A DNA stretch of 14,856 bases from Ignavibacteriales bacterium (GCA_003142915.1 PLNZ01000070.1:1-14856), one strand, 5' to 3'. Positions 7,737 through 14,856 are shown, counted from the first letter of the stretch. Program-made: numbers and translations. The notes: generated from the sequence alone by a model not told the origin.

Positions 7737-10700
7737 TTGAAGCAGGTTCATAAAATAAGCAGTGCATTTTTTGATTCTCTCGGCATTAATATTAGTGATC
7801 CGTTCATAATAATTGATCATGACGGCGAAATTATATCTTATAATAAAAGTGCTAAGAATCTTTTAGCCATAGTTGCAAATAAGAATATTTCACATCTGTT
7901 TGATGACCAAACTATTACTAAGCTTAACGATCTAATAGAGGGCGTATTTTCAAGTAATAAACCTGCTACTGAAAATATCCGTTTGCTTTTAAGAAACGGC
8001 AGTGAATTAAATGTTCGTGCGATTATTAACTCATATAAGGAGGAGAACGAACTTTTTATATTCTGTACTTTTATACCACAGGTATCAAAGCTTGAAATTG
8101 GAGAAGTAACAAAGTTAAAAATACAGACCGGTGAATTAAAAAAGATTATTTCCAGTGAATTCATTCTAAAAATTATAGATGAAATTAAGCTGTTTTACCC
8201 GTTTACAGTTATCGGTAAAGATAAAATATCCAGGAAAGTTGATGAATTGGATGAATTATTCTGGATTAAAGATTTAAAAGGATCATTTGTACTTGTAAAT
8301 ATTAAACTTGCATCAAATCTTGGATTGAAACCTTCCCAGATTGAAGGCAAGTCGGCACAGTCATTTTTGCCTGCATATATAGTCGAGTTTTATAATACAA
8401 TTGAAAATTATATTAAGGAAACATTAAATTGCACTGTAATGCAAGGCATACCGATAGCCGGCATAAATGATCCGAATAATTACAGGGTAATAGAAATTCC
8501 GTTAAGCGATTCAGAAAGCAATGTTATTGCAGTAATCGGTATTGCACAAAAAATTGAGATGGAAGATGATGAACAGAAGATGAATATCGGTCTGTTTGAT
8601 CCGTCAAATAATCTACTTAAAAATTTTCCCAAGGCTTTAGCTTTTATTGATAAAAGCGGCATAATTAAGCATGGAAGCGAAGAATTTTGTAAATTATTTA
8701 TAGATGAATTTTCAGATTTAAGAAATATTCCTTATACAAAAATTTTTCCGCTTAAACTGGTCGAACAGGTACAGCAGTTCCTAAATACTGTATCCGGTTC
8801 TGAAGAATTTGAGTTATCTTTGCAAGTTGGAATAAATAAGGATTTAACTAAAAATTTAATTGTTTCATTAAATAAAATCTTCGGCAAAGAAAATGAATTT
8901 GAGGGATTTTCAATATTACTTGAAGAAATAGCTGTTGAAGATAATTTAGAAAGAATAATTAATAAAAGAGGAAGAATGTTTGAAATTCTAATTCAAAATA
9001 ATCCCGAGCCTATTTTCATCTATGATACTGAAAATCTTAGGTTCATTGAGGCAAATGAAGCTGCCTTATCCCTTTACGGATACAGGAAAGATGAATTTTT
9101 ACAGATGGATCTTACCGACTTGTATACACCTGAAGATATCCAGACACTCCTTGATTCATCCAACATGGCTGCAAAGGGAGGTAAATTTACCGGTCCCTAT
9201 AAACATAAGAAAAAAGACGGTTCCTATATTTTTGTTGAGATAAGTAAAATAGGTTTTAAATATAAGGAAAAAGATGCGCATTTTAATATTGTAAGGGATG
9301 TAACTGCAAGGCTGGAACTTGAAAAGAAAAGTCAATTATACAGAACTGCTTTTGACAGCATAGATGATCTACTTTTTATTACGGACAATGTGGGAATTAT
9401 AACTTTTGCTAATCCTGCCGTAATTAAATATTTGGGCTATTCTAAAAGTGAAATTGAAAATACATCGCTTACGGCCCATGTAAAAAATGACGATAGGGGG
9501 ACGATAAATTCTTCCATCTTCCAATCGCATCTTATAGATACGGTTACGATATCCACCGAATTAAAAAATTCCGAAGGTAAATTTCTTGAAGTAGAGTTAA
9601 CTGCAATATCAGTGTTAAATTATAAGAATGAAGTGGATTCTTTCAGTATAATCGGGAAACTTGTAAAAAATTCTTCGGGACAGCCTGAAGTGGAAGAAAT
9701 AATTAAAGAAGTTATAGTTGAAAAACCTGTTGTGTCCGATTTGAAAGAAACTGAGCCTTTGGATCCTGAATTTTTGCCGGGTTTATTCCATGACCTTCTA
9801 ACACCGATAAATGTAATACTCGGTTTTGTGCAGGAATTTACAAATGATATGAAAAACTTGACTCCTGATCAAAAAGAAGCTATGGAAATAATTACCCAGA
9901 ACCGGAACAGGCTTCTTACTATAATGAATTCGGTTATTGAATACTCCAATGTTGATAAAGAAAGCACGGAATTTGTTCCTGAAGAAATAGGAATAACCGA
10001 GATTATAGATCAATTGCAAAATGATTTTAATGATATTTCCAGCGGGCGTGATGTCGAGTTTAATTACGGTAAAATATCTTCGTCGCTGAAATTTGTTTCC
10101 GATAAACAGAAGTTTCAAAATCTTGTTTCTACCCTGCTGAAGATTTCTATATTAATAAACAAAGAGAAGAAAATATATTTTTCAGCTTATCATGAGGATG
10201 ATAAATCTTTTGCGATCTCTTTAAAAGATAATTATTCTCATATCTCGGAATATATGCTTGGAAATTACAAGGCAATATTTGGAAGTGAGAAAGCCGGTGC
10301 GGTGAAGAATTTGGGAATCTCTAAAATGACAATCCATCTTGCTATAACATTGCTTCGATCATTAAACGGAAAGTTTGAAGTAATAGAGCCGGGAAAGGAT
10401 AAACAGGATTGCAGGTTTGTTTTTCCGCTGGAATTTTCAGGTTCGGAAGTTAAGAAACCGAAGGAGGAAACCGGTGAAGTATTACGGCAGAGTGTAGCGG
10501 CTGGTAAGGTAAGTGTACCTGAAGAAGAGATTAAGAAAGAAGAACCCGCCCCTGCAGATTTGCAGCCGGATGAAGATCATATTGCAGAAATTCCTCTGGT
10601 GGAAAAATATTATAAAAAGCCGGCGGAAAAACAAGCCGTACCTTCAGCCGGCAGCGTGCCCGGTAAGACTTTCGAAAAATTTACTCCTTCTTCGCTTTCA

Positions 10701-11063
10701 TGCTTATACATTGAAGATCAGGTTGATTCGCAGCTCCTTTTCAAAGTCCAGATGAAGGAATTAAAGGAAATAAAATTTGCTATCAGCTTTGAGGAAGCGC
10801 TTCCTCTTTTGAATAGTTACCATTTTGATTTCTTAGTTGTTGATATAAACCTGCAGGGTGAGTATAACGGTCTGGATGCATTGCGCATTATCCATAAAAT
10901 GCCGGGACTGGAGAATATCCCTGTTATTGCAGTAACTGCATATATTTTGCCGGGCGATAGGGAAAAGTTTATTGCTTCGGGATTTAATGATTTTATCTCC
11001 AAGCCGATCTTCCATGAAAAATTGATTGATGTTCTGAAGAAAATCTTTGTATCGAATGTATGA
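7737..11063 (+). CDS. Multi-PAS hybrid histidine kinase-like protein with degenerate ATPase and C-terminal receiver
   Basis: The 1108-residue protein has no membrane segment, so it is a cytoplasmic sensor. About five PAS-like domains lie at residues 10-115, 165-280, 290-400, 413-530 and 534-648 (PEPIFIYDTENLRFIEANEA is the clearest). After a Glu-rich linker comes a HisKA-like helix pair with H685 in FHDLLTP (canonical HELRTP), then an ATPase-like region (about 745-900). There the N-box reads N795-LVST-LL, lacking the second Asn, and the glycine motifs are not recognisable (LKDNYSHIS, LGISKMTIHLA). A Pro/Glu-rich linker leads to an intact receiver: E993-D994, phospho-acceptor D1036, T1067 and K1089. 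It may therefore be a pseudokinase that receives phosphate or scaffolds other proteins. The TTG at 7737 is the only usable start after the in-frame stop at 7719; AGG (7728-7730) precedes it by 6 bases. Control of the adjacent polysaccharide genes is a guess from position. Confidence 0.82.
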   Translation: MKQVHKISSAFFDSLGINISDPFIIIDHDGEIISYNKSAKNLLAIVANKNISHLFDDQTITKLNDLIEGVFSSNKPATENIRLLLRNGSELNVRAIINSYKEENELFIFCTFIPQVSKLEIGEVTKLKIQTGELKKIISSEFILKIIDEIKLFYPFTVIGKDKISRKVDELDELFWIKDLKGSFVLVNIKLASNLGLKPSQIEGKSAQSFLPAYIVEFYNTIENYIKETLNCTVMQGIPIAGINDPNNYRVIEIPLSDSESNVIAVIGIAQKIEMEDDEQKMNIGLFDPSNNLLKNFPKALAFIDKSGIIKHGSEEFCKLFIDEFSDLRNIPYTKIFPLKLVEQVQQFLNTVSGSEEFELSLQVGINKDLTKNLIVSLNKIFGKENEFEGFSILLEEIAVEDNLERIINKRGRMFEILIQNNPEPIFIYDTENLRFIEANEAALSLYGYRKDEFLQMDLTDLYTPEDIQTLLDSSNMAAKGGKFTGPYKHKKKDGSYIFVEISKIGFKYKEKDAHFNIVRDVTARLELEKKSQLYRTAFDSIDDLLFITDNVGIITFANPAVIKYLGYSKSEIENTSLTAHVKNDDRGTINSSIFQSHLIDTVTISTELKNSEGKFLEVELTAISVLNYKNEVDSFSIIGKLVKNSSGQPEVEEIIKEVIVEKPVVSDLKETEPLDPEFLPGLFHDLLTPINVILGFVQEFTNDMKNLTPDQKEAMEIITQNRNRLLTIMNSVIEYSNVDKESTEFVPEEIGITEIIDQLQNDFNDISSGRDVEFNYGKISSSLKFVSDKQKFQNLVSTLLKISILINKEKKIYFSAYHEDDKSFAISLKDNYSHISEYMLGNYKAIFGSEKAGAVKNLGISKMTIHLAITLLRSLNGKFEVIEPGKDKQDCRFVFPLEFSGSEVKKPKEETGEVLRQSVAAGKVSVPEEEIKKEEPAPADLQPDEDHIAEIPLVEKYYKKPAEKQAVPSAGSVPGKTFEKFTPSSLSCLYIEDQVDSQLLFKVQMKELKEIKFAISFEEALPLLNSYHFDFLVVDINLQGEYNGLDALRIIHKMPGLENIPVIAVTAYILPGDREKFIASGFNDFISKPIFHEKLIDVLKKIFVSNV

Positions 11064-11074
11064 GGTTAATAAAA

Positions 11075-11122
11075 CTAAGTGCCTTAGAGTCTTTTCACAT
11101 AATTATTCCTTCGGGAGCGGCA
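11075..11122. repeat. Structured intergenic repeat with UUCG tetraloop, copy 2
   Basis: This copy begins 12 bp after the sensor stop and shares with the copy at 7566 the blocks AGTGCC, CTTTTCAC and ATTCCTTCGGGAG followed by GGCA. TGCC (11080-11083) and GGCA (11119-11122) can close the element, and ATTCC-TTCG-GGAGC keeps the tetraloop stem. It has 8 extra bases (TTAGAGTC, 11084-11091) after TGCC, and its small CAC/GTG hairpin is lost, so the copies have diverged. Its right end meets the A-tract used by the opposite-strand terminator. Confidence 0.55.
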
Positions 11123-11165
11123 AAAAAAACTTGAAGATACTGCTATGTAAAAGGATTATCTTCGA
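11122..11165 (-). terminator. Rho-independent terminator of the cupin gene
   Basis: Read on the - strand, TCGAAGATA (11165-11157) and TATCTTCAA (11139-11131) form a 9-bp stem with one G-U pair and a 17-base loop. One base later follows a run of eight Ts (complement of A 11122-11129). It begins 12 bp after the end of the cupin gene, which makes it a textbook intrinsic terminator for that gene. Confidence 0.75.
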
Positions 11166-11177
11166 GTATTTACTATC

Positions 11178-11516
11178 TTATTTAATCATTGACAAAGTCA
11201 TTTTAGCTTTTCCCATTGCCTTCACAGCATGCGGTATGTTCGGCGGAAGAATTAAAAATTGTCCTGCGGTAACAACAAAAGGTTTTCCTCCAATCGAGAT
11301 TTCCATAGAACCTTCAACCAAATAAATTAGCGCTTCAAAGGGAGAGGTATGTTCCGTAAGAGATTCATCTTTGTCAAAAGCAAAAAGGGTTATATTGCCG
11401 TTCGTTTTTTTTAGCAATTGCTTGCTTACTATTGAGGAAGATTGATATTCAATTTCATTTGCTAAGTTTTTAGGTAAAACCGCATCCCTTTCAAATTTAT
11501 TAGTTTCATTATCCAT
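11178..11516 (-). CDS. Small cupin-domain protein
   Basis: The 112-residue protein is a single-domain cupin of the common short type. H56-TSPFE61-ALIYLVEG corresponds to cupin motif 1, with the second His replaced by Ser58. G85-QFLILPPNIPH96 corresponds to motif 2. H56, E61 and H96 could still bind a metal ion. Such proteins are metal-dependent small-molecule binders or enzymes, and the substrate cannot be inferred. The start is well supported: GGAG lies 7 bases before the ATG (site at 11524-11527 on the + strand). It is convergent with the sensor gene and divergent from the ABC-F gene, so it is probably transcribed alone. I see no functional link to its neighbours. Confidence 0.85.
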   Translation of the reverse strand: MDNETNKFERDAVLPKNLANEIEYQSSSIVSKQLLKKTNGNITLFAFDKDESLTEHTSPFEALIYLVEGSMEISIGGKPFVVTAGQFLILPPNIPHAVKAMGKAKMTLSMIK

Positions 11517-11659
11517 TATTTAACTCCGTTATATTAAAGATTATTCTTTCCTTATTGGAAGATGTAATATATATAAAACATTTAACATAGACATTACATT
11601 TAACCTTCACAGCCGTATATTTATTCTTATTCTTTTATCATTCTATCTATGAGATAATT
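11517..11659. promoter_or_regulatory. Divergent promoter region between the cupin and ABC-F genes
   Basis: This 143-bp, very AT-rich gap separates the 5' ends of two divergent genes, so it must hold both promoters or one of them. It carries the cupin Shine-Dalgarno sequence near its left end. I cannot assign specific -35/-10 pairs with confidence. Confidence 0.45.
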
Positions 11660-13561
11660 TTGACTGCTATGACTGACAATGTTTCTCCTGTTATATTAAC
11701 TGCAAAGGAATTAAGAGTACAATTCGGCGAACTGGTTATACTTGATAAAGTTTCTTTAAGCGTACACGAAGGAAACCGCATAGGGCTCGTGGGAAGGAAC
11801 GGATCGGGAAAATCCACTTTTTTAAAAATAATATCCGGCTTAATGTCTCCTGATTCCGGTGAAGTTGCAAAGAAAAAAAATCTGGTTATCGGTTTTCTCT
11901 CCCAGGAGTTTACTTTAGACGAAACTATAAATGTGTACGATAATATTTTATCCGGCGTAAACAGCGAACTGGACTTAATAAAGGAATACGAACAGACGCC
12001 GTTCGATTCCCCAAAGAAGCATCATCTTGAAGAAACAATATTGAGGAAGGATTCATGGAATCTTGAAAAAAGGATTAACATTCTTATCAATTCTTTAAAT
12101 GCGCCGGAAGGCAGCAAGTATGTTAATGTTTTGTCGGGTGGAGAAAAAAGACGCGTAGCGCTTTGCCGTGCACTCATAGCAAACCCGGATTTGCTTATTC
12201 TTGATGAACCTACAAACCATCTTGATACAAAATCAATAGAATGGCTCGAAGATTTTCTGGCGGGCTACAGGGGCACATGCATCTTTGTCACCCACGACCG
12301 CTATTTCCTCGACAGGATTGCCAACCGCATTGTTGAACTTTCTTCCGGTACATTTTATTCTCATCAGGGTAATTATACCGGGTACCTTATTAATAAAACA
12401 GAACGGCAGGCTGTTCAGGAAGTTGAGGAGCGCAAGCGTCAGCTTTTCTTAAGGCGTGAACTGGAATGGGTTAGGCGGGGACCAAGAGCAAGAAGGACAA
12501 AAGCAAAAAGCAGGCTTGATAATTATTATGAATTGGCTTCTCTGGAAAAAAGTGAACTCGAACTTGATGTAGATTTGATTATCCCCGAACCCGAGCGGCT
12601 CGGGAAAAAAGTTATTGAGTTGAAAAATGTCGGGATTAAGCTTGGAGGAAAAACCCTGTTCGATAACTTTAATTTTAATTTTGAGCCTGGAAGAAAAATG
12701 GGCGTAGTGGGACAAAACGGCGTCGGCAAAACTACTCTGCTTAAAATTATTCTTGGAGATATTTCTCCAACACAGGGTAAAATAGAAACTGGCGAAGCAA
12801 CGGAAATAAATTATGTTGACCAGGCGCGCCTGTTGTTAAGTGATGACGATACGGTTGTTAAAGCAATCGGCGGGGGAAGTGAAACGGTGAAGTTCGGGAA
12901 ACAACAGTTGCCGGTATGGACGTATTTAAGGCGATTCCTTTTTACAGACGACAGGATAAATACTTTTGTCGGCAGGCTTTCCGGCGGTGAGAAAAGCAGG
13001 CTTACGCTTGCAAAGATTTTAGCAAAGGGCGGCAATTTTCTTATGTTTGATGAGCCGACAAACGACCTTGACCTGCCGACACTAAGAATACTTGAAGAAG
13101 CGTTGATATCGTTTGAGGGCTGTGTAATGGTTGTCAGTCACGATAGGTATTTCCTGAACCGTATCTGTAACGGGATACTTGCATTGGAAGGAAACGGGGA
13201 GATATATTTCAGTGAAGGAGATTATGATTATTATGTGGAAAAAAGAAAACTGCGGATCCGTGAGGAAGCAACCGCAAAGCCGAAAGAAAAGAAAGAAGAC
13301 ACACGCTCAAAATCAAAATCAAAAAAATTAAGCTATAAGGATGCGAAGGAACTTGAACAGATAGAAGAAAAAATAATACTGGCAGAAGGAGAAGTAGAAA
13401 GAATAGAAAAAATATTTGCCTCACCCGATTTTTATGAAAAGTACGCCGTCCAAACAAATGAACTCAACCGGCAGCTTGAAGAAGCAAAAGAAAAGATAAA
13501 AAAGCTTTTTGAAAGATGGGATGAATTGGAGAGAATGAAGCGAGAACTGAATGGGGATTGA
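11660..13561 (+). CDS. uup: ABC-F family ATPase, Uup type
   Basis: The 633-residue soluble protein has two ABC domains and no membrane segments. ABC1: Walker A G45-RNGSGKST, signature L158-SGGEKRR, Walker B ending D182-E183-PTNHLD, switch H212. ABC2: Walker A G351-QNGVGKTT, signature L440-SGGEKSR, Walker B ending D464-E465-PTNDLD, switch H494. The inter-domain linker contains LEWVRRGPRARRTKAKSRLD, as in Uup, and the C-terminus (about 555-630) is a charged coiled coil matching the Uup DNA/ribosome-binding tail. ABC-F proteins act on ribosomes; Uup is linked to ribosome function and to suppression of transposon excision. All ATPase motifs are intact. The start may be TTG 11660 (GAG 6 bases upstream) or ATG 11669, three codons later, which has no clear Shine-Dalgarno sequence. 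Function as an antibiotic-resistance factor is possible but not indicated. Confidence 0.9.
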   Translation: MTAMTDNVSPVILTAKELRVQFGELVILDKVSLSVHEGNRIGLVGRNGSGKSTFLKIISGLMSPDSGEVAKKKNLVIGFLSQEFTLDETINVYDNILSGVNSELDLIKEYEQTPFDSPKKHHLEETILRKDSWNLEKRINILINSLNAPEGSKYVNVLSGGEKRRVALCRALIANPDLLILDEPTNHLDTKSIEWLEDFLAGYRGTCIFVTHDRYFLDRIANRIVELSSGTFYSHQGNYTGYLINKTERQAVQEVEERKRQLFLRRELEWVRRGPRARRTKAKSRLDNYYELASLEKSELELDVDLIIPEPERLGKKVIELKNVGIKLGGKTLFDNFNFNFEPGRKMGVVGQNGVGKTTLLKIILGDISPTQGKIETGEATEINYVDQARLLLSDDDTVVKAIGGGSETVKFGKQQLPVWTYLRRFLFTDDRINTFVGRLSGGEKSRLTLAKILAKGGNFLMFDEPTNDLDLPTLRILEEALISFEGCVMVVSHDRYFLNRICNGILALEGNGEIYFSEGDYDYYVEKRKLRIREEATAKPKEKKEDTRSKSKSKKLSYKDAKELEQIEEKIILAEGEVERIEKIFASPDFYEKYAVQTNELNRQLEEAKEKIKKLFERWDELERMKRELNGD

Positions 13562-13566
13562 CATGC

Positions 13567-13590
13567 AGGAATTTCATGAACGAAATTCCT
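13567..13590. terminator. Hairpin after the ABC-F gene, possible terminator
   Basis: AGGAATTTC (13567-13575) and GAAATTCCT (13582-13590) form a perfect 9-bp stem with a 6-base loop, six bases after the stop codon. No T-run follows on either strand, so it is an imperfect intrinsic terminator or a 3'-end stabiliser. Confidence 0.5.
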
Positions 13591-13641
13591 ACGCAAATTT
13601 ATTCTGGAAAATTGTTAGAATGAGTATTATTAAATACACAC

Positions 13642-13691
13642 TATAATTTTTCCCGCACCCACACTAAAAAGCAAACTATGATGGCATCATA
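13642..13691 (+). promoter_or_regulatory. TATAAT box and 15-bp palindrome, candidate promoter/operator of the toxin-antitoxin remnant
   Basis: A TATAAT hexamer (13642-13647) is followed by TATGATG-G-CATCATA (13677-13691), a perfect 7-bp inverted repeat with a single central base. The palindrome lies 45 bp before the remnant antitoxin ATG, a common place for an autoregulatory operator in toxin-antitoxin modules. No good -35 box is seen. The rest of 13591-13736 shows nothing else. Confidence 0.3.
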
Positions 13692-13736
13692 ATGCAATTT
13701 TAATTATTTTACGCCGGCTAAAAGAACAAGAAAATC

Positions 13737-13844
13737 ATGCGCTTATCGGATTATGAACAAAAAATTGATATGGTTATTAATACCGGTTTGAGAGAGAATA
13801 AGCTTATTTATCAAATAGTCAGAATAGGTGGTATACAGTTATAA
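13737..13844 (+). pseudogene. Internally deleted MNT-type nucleotidyltransferase (antitoxin) remnant
   Basis: A 35-codon frame opens with MRLSDYEQ and closes with KIDMVINTG, then IYQIVRIGGIQL and a stop. The first part resembles the N-terminus, and the last part the C-terminus, of minimal nucleotidyltransferases that accompany HEPN proteins. The catalytic core (GSR/DxD region, roughly 60 or more residues of a ~100-residue protein) is absent. The two ends stay in one frame, so the loss looks like a clean in-frame deletion. The next gene is HEPN-like and begins at or near this stop, the normal arrangement of an MNT-HEPN pair. The identification of both ends is from memory of the family and needs alignment. 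If translated, the peptide cannot be an active AMP-transferase. Confidence 0.5.
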
Positions 13845-13894
13845 ATCTGAATTTAAAAAAGCTTGCTTCAGCTATTGATGAATGCAATAAACAT

Positions 13895-14356
13895 TTGAAA
13901 ATAATTTTTTCCGATTATATGGAATTGGAAAAGATTATGCCGCTTACTGAAAAGTCTTTTGGAAAATTGAATGATTATAGAGTAAGGCTATTGGACCAGT
14001 TTATTTTTCGTTCTTCAAAGCTGCAGGATGCCATCGGGCAACAGCTTTTCCCGGCGTTGGTGCTTTCCATTGAAGAAGAGGAGAGGCCATTTAAAAATAT
14101 ATTAAATAGAGTAGAAACATTAGGAGAAATTATATCCAAAGAGGAATGGTTGTTTTTAATAAAATTACGGAATCAATTTTTACATGAGTGCAGCGATAAA
14201 ATAATAGAGAATGTAGAATCAATTAATAGTCTTTTTGAAAACGTAAAATTGATTTATTATACCTTTATCAATATTAAAAACTATTCCTTAGGTAAATTTG
14301 ATTACCTCAAAGGAAAAAGCGAAATATTTTACACACCCGCATTTCCGGAAAAATAA
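13895..14356 (+). CDS. HEPN-family (HepT-like) protein, toxin half of an MNT-HEPN module
   Basis: This is an all-helical protein of 153 residues from the TTG at 13895. It carries R92-NQFL-H97-E-C99, the RNxxxH motif of HEPN ribonucleases, preceded by FRSSKLQDAIGQQLFPAL, typical of the HepT-like group. In HepT the motif is usually R-x4-H-x-Tyr, and the Tyr is the residue AMPylated by the antitoxin; here it is Cys99. The frame stays open and family-like upstream, through NLNLKKLASAIDECNKHL back to 13841. There an ATA stands where an ATG overlapping the antitoxin stop (ATGA) would be expected, so the original start was probably lost by a G-to-A change. TTG 13895 or ATG 13919 would give a shortened product. 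RNase activity may persist, or the gene may be inactive. The upstream antitoxin is gutted. Confidence 0.65.
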   Translation: MKIIFSDYMELEKIMPLTEKSFGKLNDYRVRLLDQFIFRSSKLQDAIGQQLFPALVLSIEEEERPFKNILNRVETLGEIISKEEWLFLIKLRNQFLHECSDKIIENVESINSLFENVKLIYYTFINIKNYSLGKFDYLKGKSEIFYTPAFPEK

Positions 14357-14382
14357 TCCGGCAATATTTTTATTATAGTTTC

Positions 14383-14415
14383 AAACCTCCGGCGTTTTAT
14401 AAACACCGGAGGTTT
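14383..14415. terminator. Bidirectional terminator hairpin between convergent genes
   Basis: AAACCTCCGG (14383-14392) and CCGGAGGTTT (14406-14415) pair perfectly over 10 bp. The loop can add GTTT/AAAC after a C-A mismatch, leaving a 3-base loop. It sits between the ends of two convergent genes, and its A-rich and T-rich ends suit both directions, although no long T-run follows. Confidence 0.7.
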
Positions 14416-14430
14416 ATATGTTAGGATAAA

Positions 14431-14856
14431 TCAAAAGTAAAATCTAAAACCCGTACGCAGCATTAATCCGCTCATATTAATGGATTGTTCAAATGTTCTT
14501 GTGTGGCCGGTGAGATCTGTGCCTTCATACTGCCAGCTCGGCTGTGAGTTGTGGTATGCTAATTCAATTAATACATCGGAACGCGGGCCAAGTTCATAAG
14601 CAACCCCGGCGCCGAGCTGCCATGCAAAATCAAATGCCCCGTGAAAGTCATTGTTATCGGGATTATCATAATCGTGGTAATATATCAGCAGCATTTCAAG
14701 ACCAAAGCCTCCTGTAAAATAAGCGTATGATCTTGGTGCAATAGGCCAGTTTACAGTTGCGGTTGCCATTAAAGGAATTGCATACAGATTTGTAGTTGCC
14801 CGCAGCTCATTTAATGAACTATTTATGCCGTAAAAATCATTAAATTGGGAAACAAG
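14431..14856 (-). CDS. Outer-membrane beta-barrel protein, C-terminal part (5' end missing)
   Basis: Read on the - strand, the frame is open from the right edge of the window (LVSQFNDFYGINSSLNELRATTNLYAIPL leads into the Met at 14769, split here only for reference: LVSQFNDFYGI then NSSLNELRATT), so the start lies outside. At least 141 residues are present. Alternating strands such as YAYFTGGFGLEMLLIYY, AFDFAWQLGAGVAYELG, DVLIELAYHNS and SGLMLRTGFRFYF, ending in a C-terminal Phe, are typical of small outer-membrane barrels of the OmpW/OmpA-like (OMP_b-brl) type. A structural porin-like role is likely; no ligand can be named. Transcription ends at the hairpin at 14383-14415. Confidence 0.75.
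   Translation of the reverse strand, partial: LVSQFNDFYGINSSLNELRATTNLYAIPLMATATVNWPIAPRSYAYFTGGFGLEMLLIYYHDYDNPDNNDFHGAFDFAWQLGAGVAYELGPRSDVLIELAYHNSQPSWQYEGTDLTGHTRTFEQSINMSGLMLRTGFRFYF

Noticed and set aside
9798..10118. 106-codon - strand frame
   Set aside because: It is antisense to the HisKA/ATPase region of the sensor, with no start signal and no family resemblance.
11047..11325. 92-codon + strand frame after the sensor gene
   Set aside because: It covers the repeat, the terminator and the antisense of the cupin gene; its C-terminal part is simply the reverse of the cupin domain.
13209..13457. 82-codon - strand frame rich in Phe and Leu, looking like a membrane protein
   Set aside because: It is the antisense of the Lys/Glu-rich coiled coil of the ABC-F protein, where Lys and Glu codons read backwards give Phe and Leu.
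1..14856. CRISPR array, tRNA, rRNA, insertion sequence or prophage genes
   Set aside because: No regularly spaced repeats, no tRNA-like cloverleaf, and no transposase or integrase frame were seen in reading both strands; the two structured repeats are too far apart for an array.

Overview
The window is an AT-rich stretch of a Gram-negative bacterial chromosome. Outer-membrane beta-barrel proteins, a lipobox lipoprotein with fibronectin-type repeats, a PAS-rich hybrid sensor, frequent TTG/GTG starts and often weak Shine-Dalgarno sequences suggest the Bacteroidota/Chlorobiota/Ignavibacteriota group. I lean towards an Ignavibacteria-like organism, but this rests on overall style, not on a marker gene.

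Positions 1-7501 look like a synthase-dependent exopolysaccharide locus on the + strand. It holds the 3' part of a TPR plus outer-membrane beta-barrel protein (PgaA/BcsC-like architecture), a 428-bp gap with nested inverted repeats, a membrane family-2 glycosyltransferase (PgaC/IcaA-like), a small membrane-anchored glutamine-rich protein, a membrane-anchored protein joining a glutamine-amidotransferase-like fold to a NodB-like deacetylase fold that lacks its catalytic residues, and a lipoprotein with fibronectin type III domains that is broken by a single-base frameshift. The genes from 2631 on are closely spaced and one pair overlaps, so they probably form an operon. The natural model is polymerisation and inner-membrane transport by the glycosyltransferase, periplasmic handling by the deacetylase-like protein, and outer-membrane exit through the barrel.

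Positions 7502-11165 hold a large soluble sensor with about five PAS domains, a HisKA-like helix pair, a strongly degenerate ATPase domain and an intact receiver domain. It is flanked by two copies of a structured intergenic repeat that carries a C(UUCG)G tetraloop. It may regulate the polysaccharide locus, but that is inference from position only.

Positions 11166-13590 hold a small cupin gene on the - strand with a convincing intrinsic terminator, and a divergent Uup-type ABC-F ATPase gene ending near a perfect 9-bp hairpin.

Positions 13591-14415 hold what I read as a decayed MNT-HEPN toxin-antitoxin module. A 35-codon remnant joins the two ends of a minimal nucleotidyltransferase with the catalytic core missing. 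Next to it is a HEPN-family gene that keeps R-x4-H but has Cys where the modifiable Tyr is expected, and whose ancestral start codon appears to be lost. A strong bidirectional hairpin separates it from the 3' part of an outer-membrane beta-barrel gene on the - strand that runs off the right edge.
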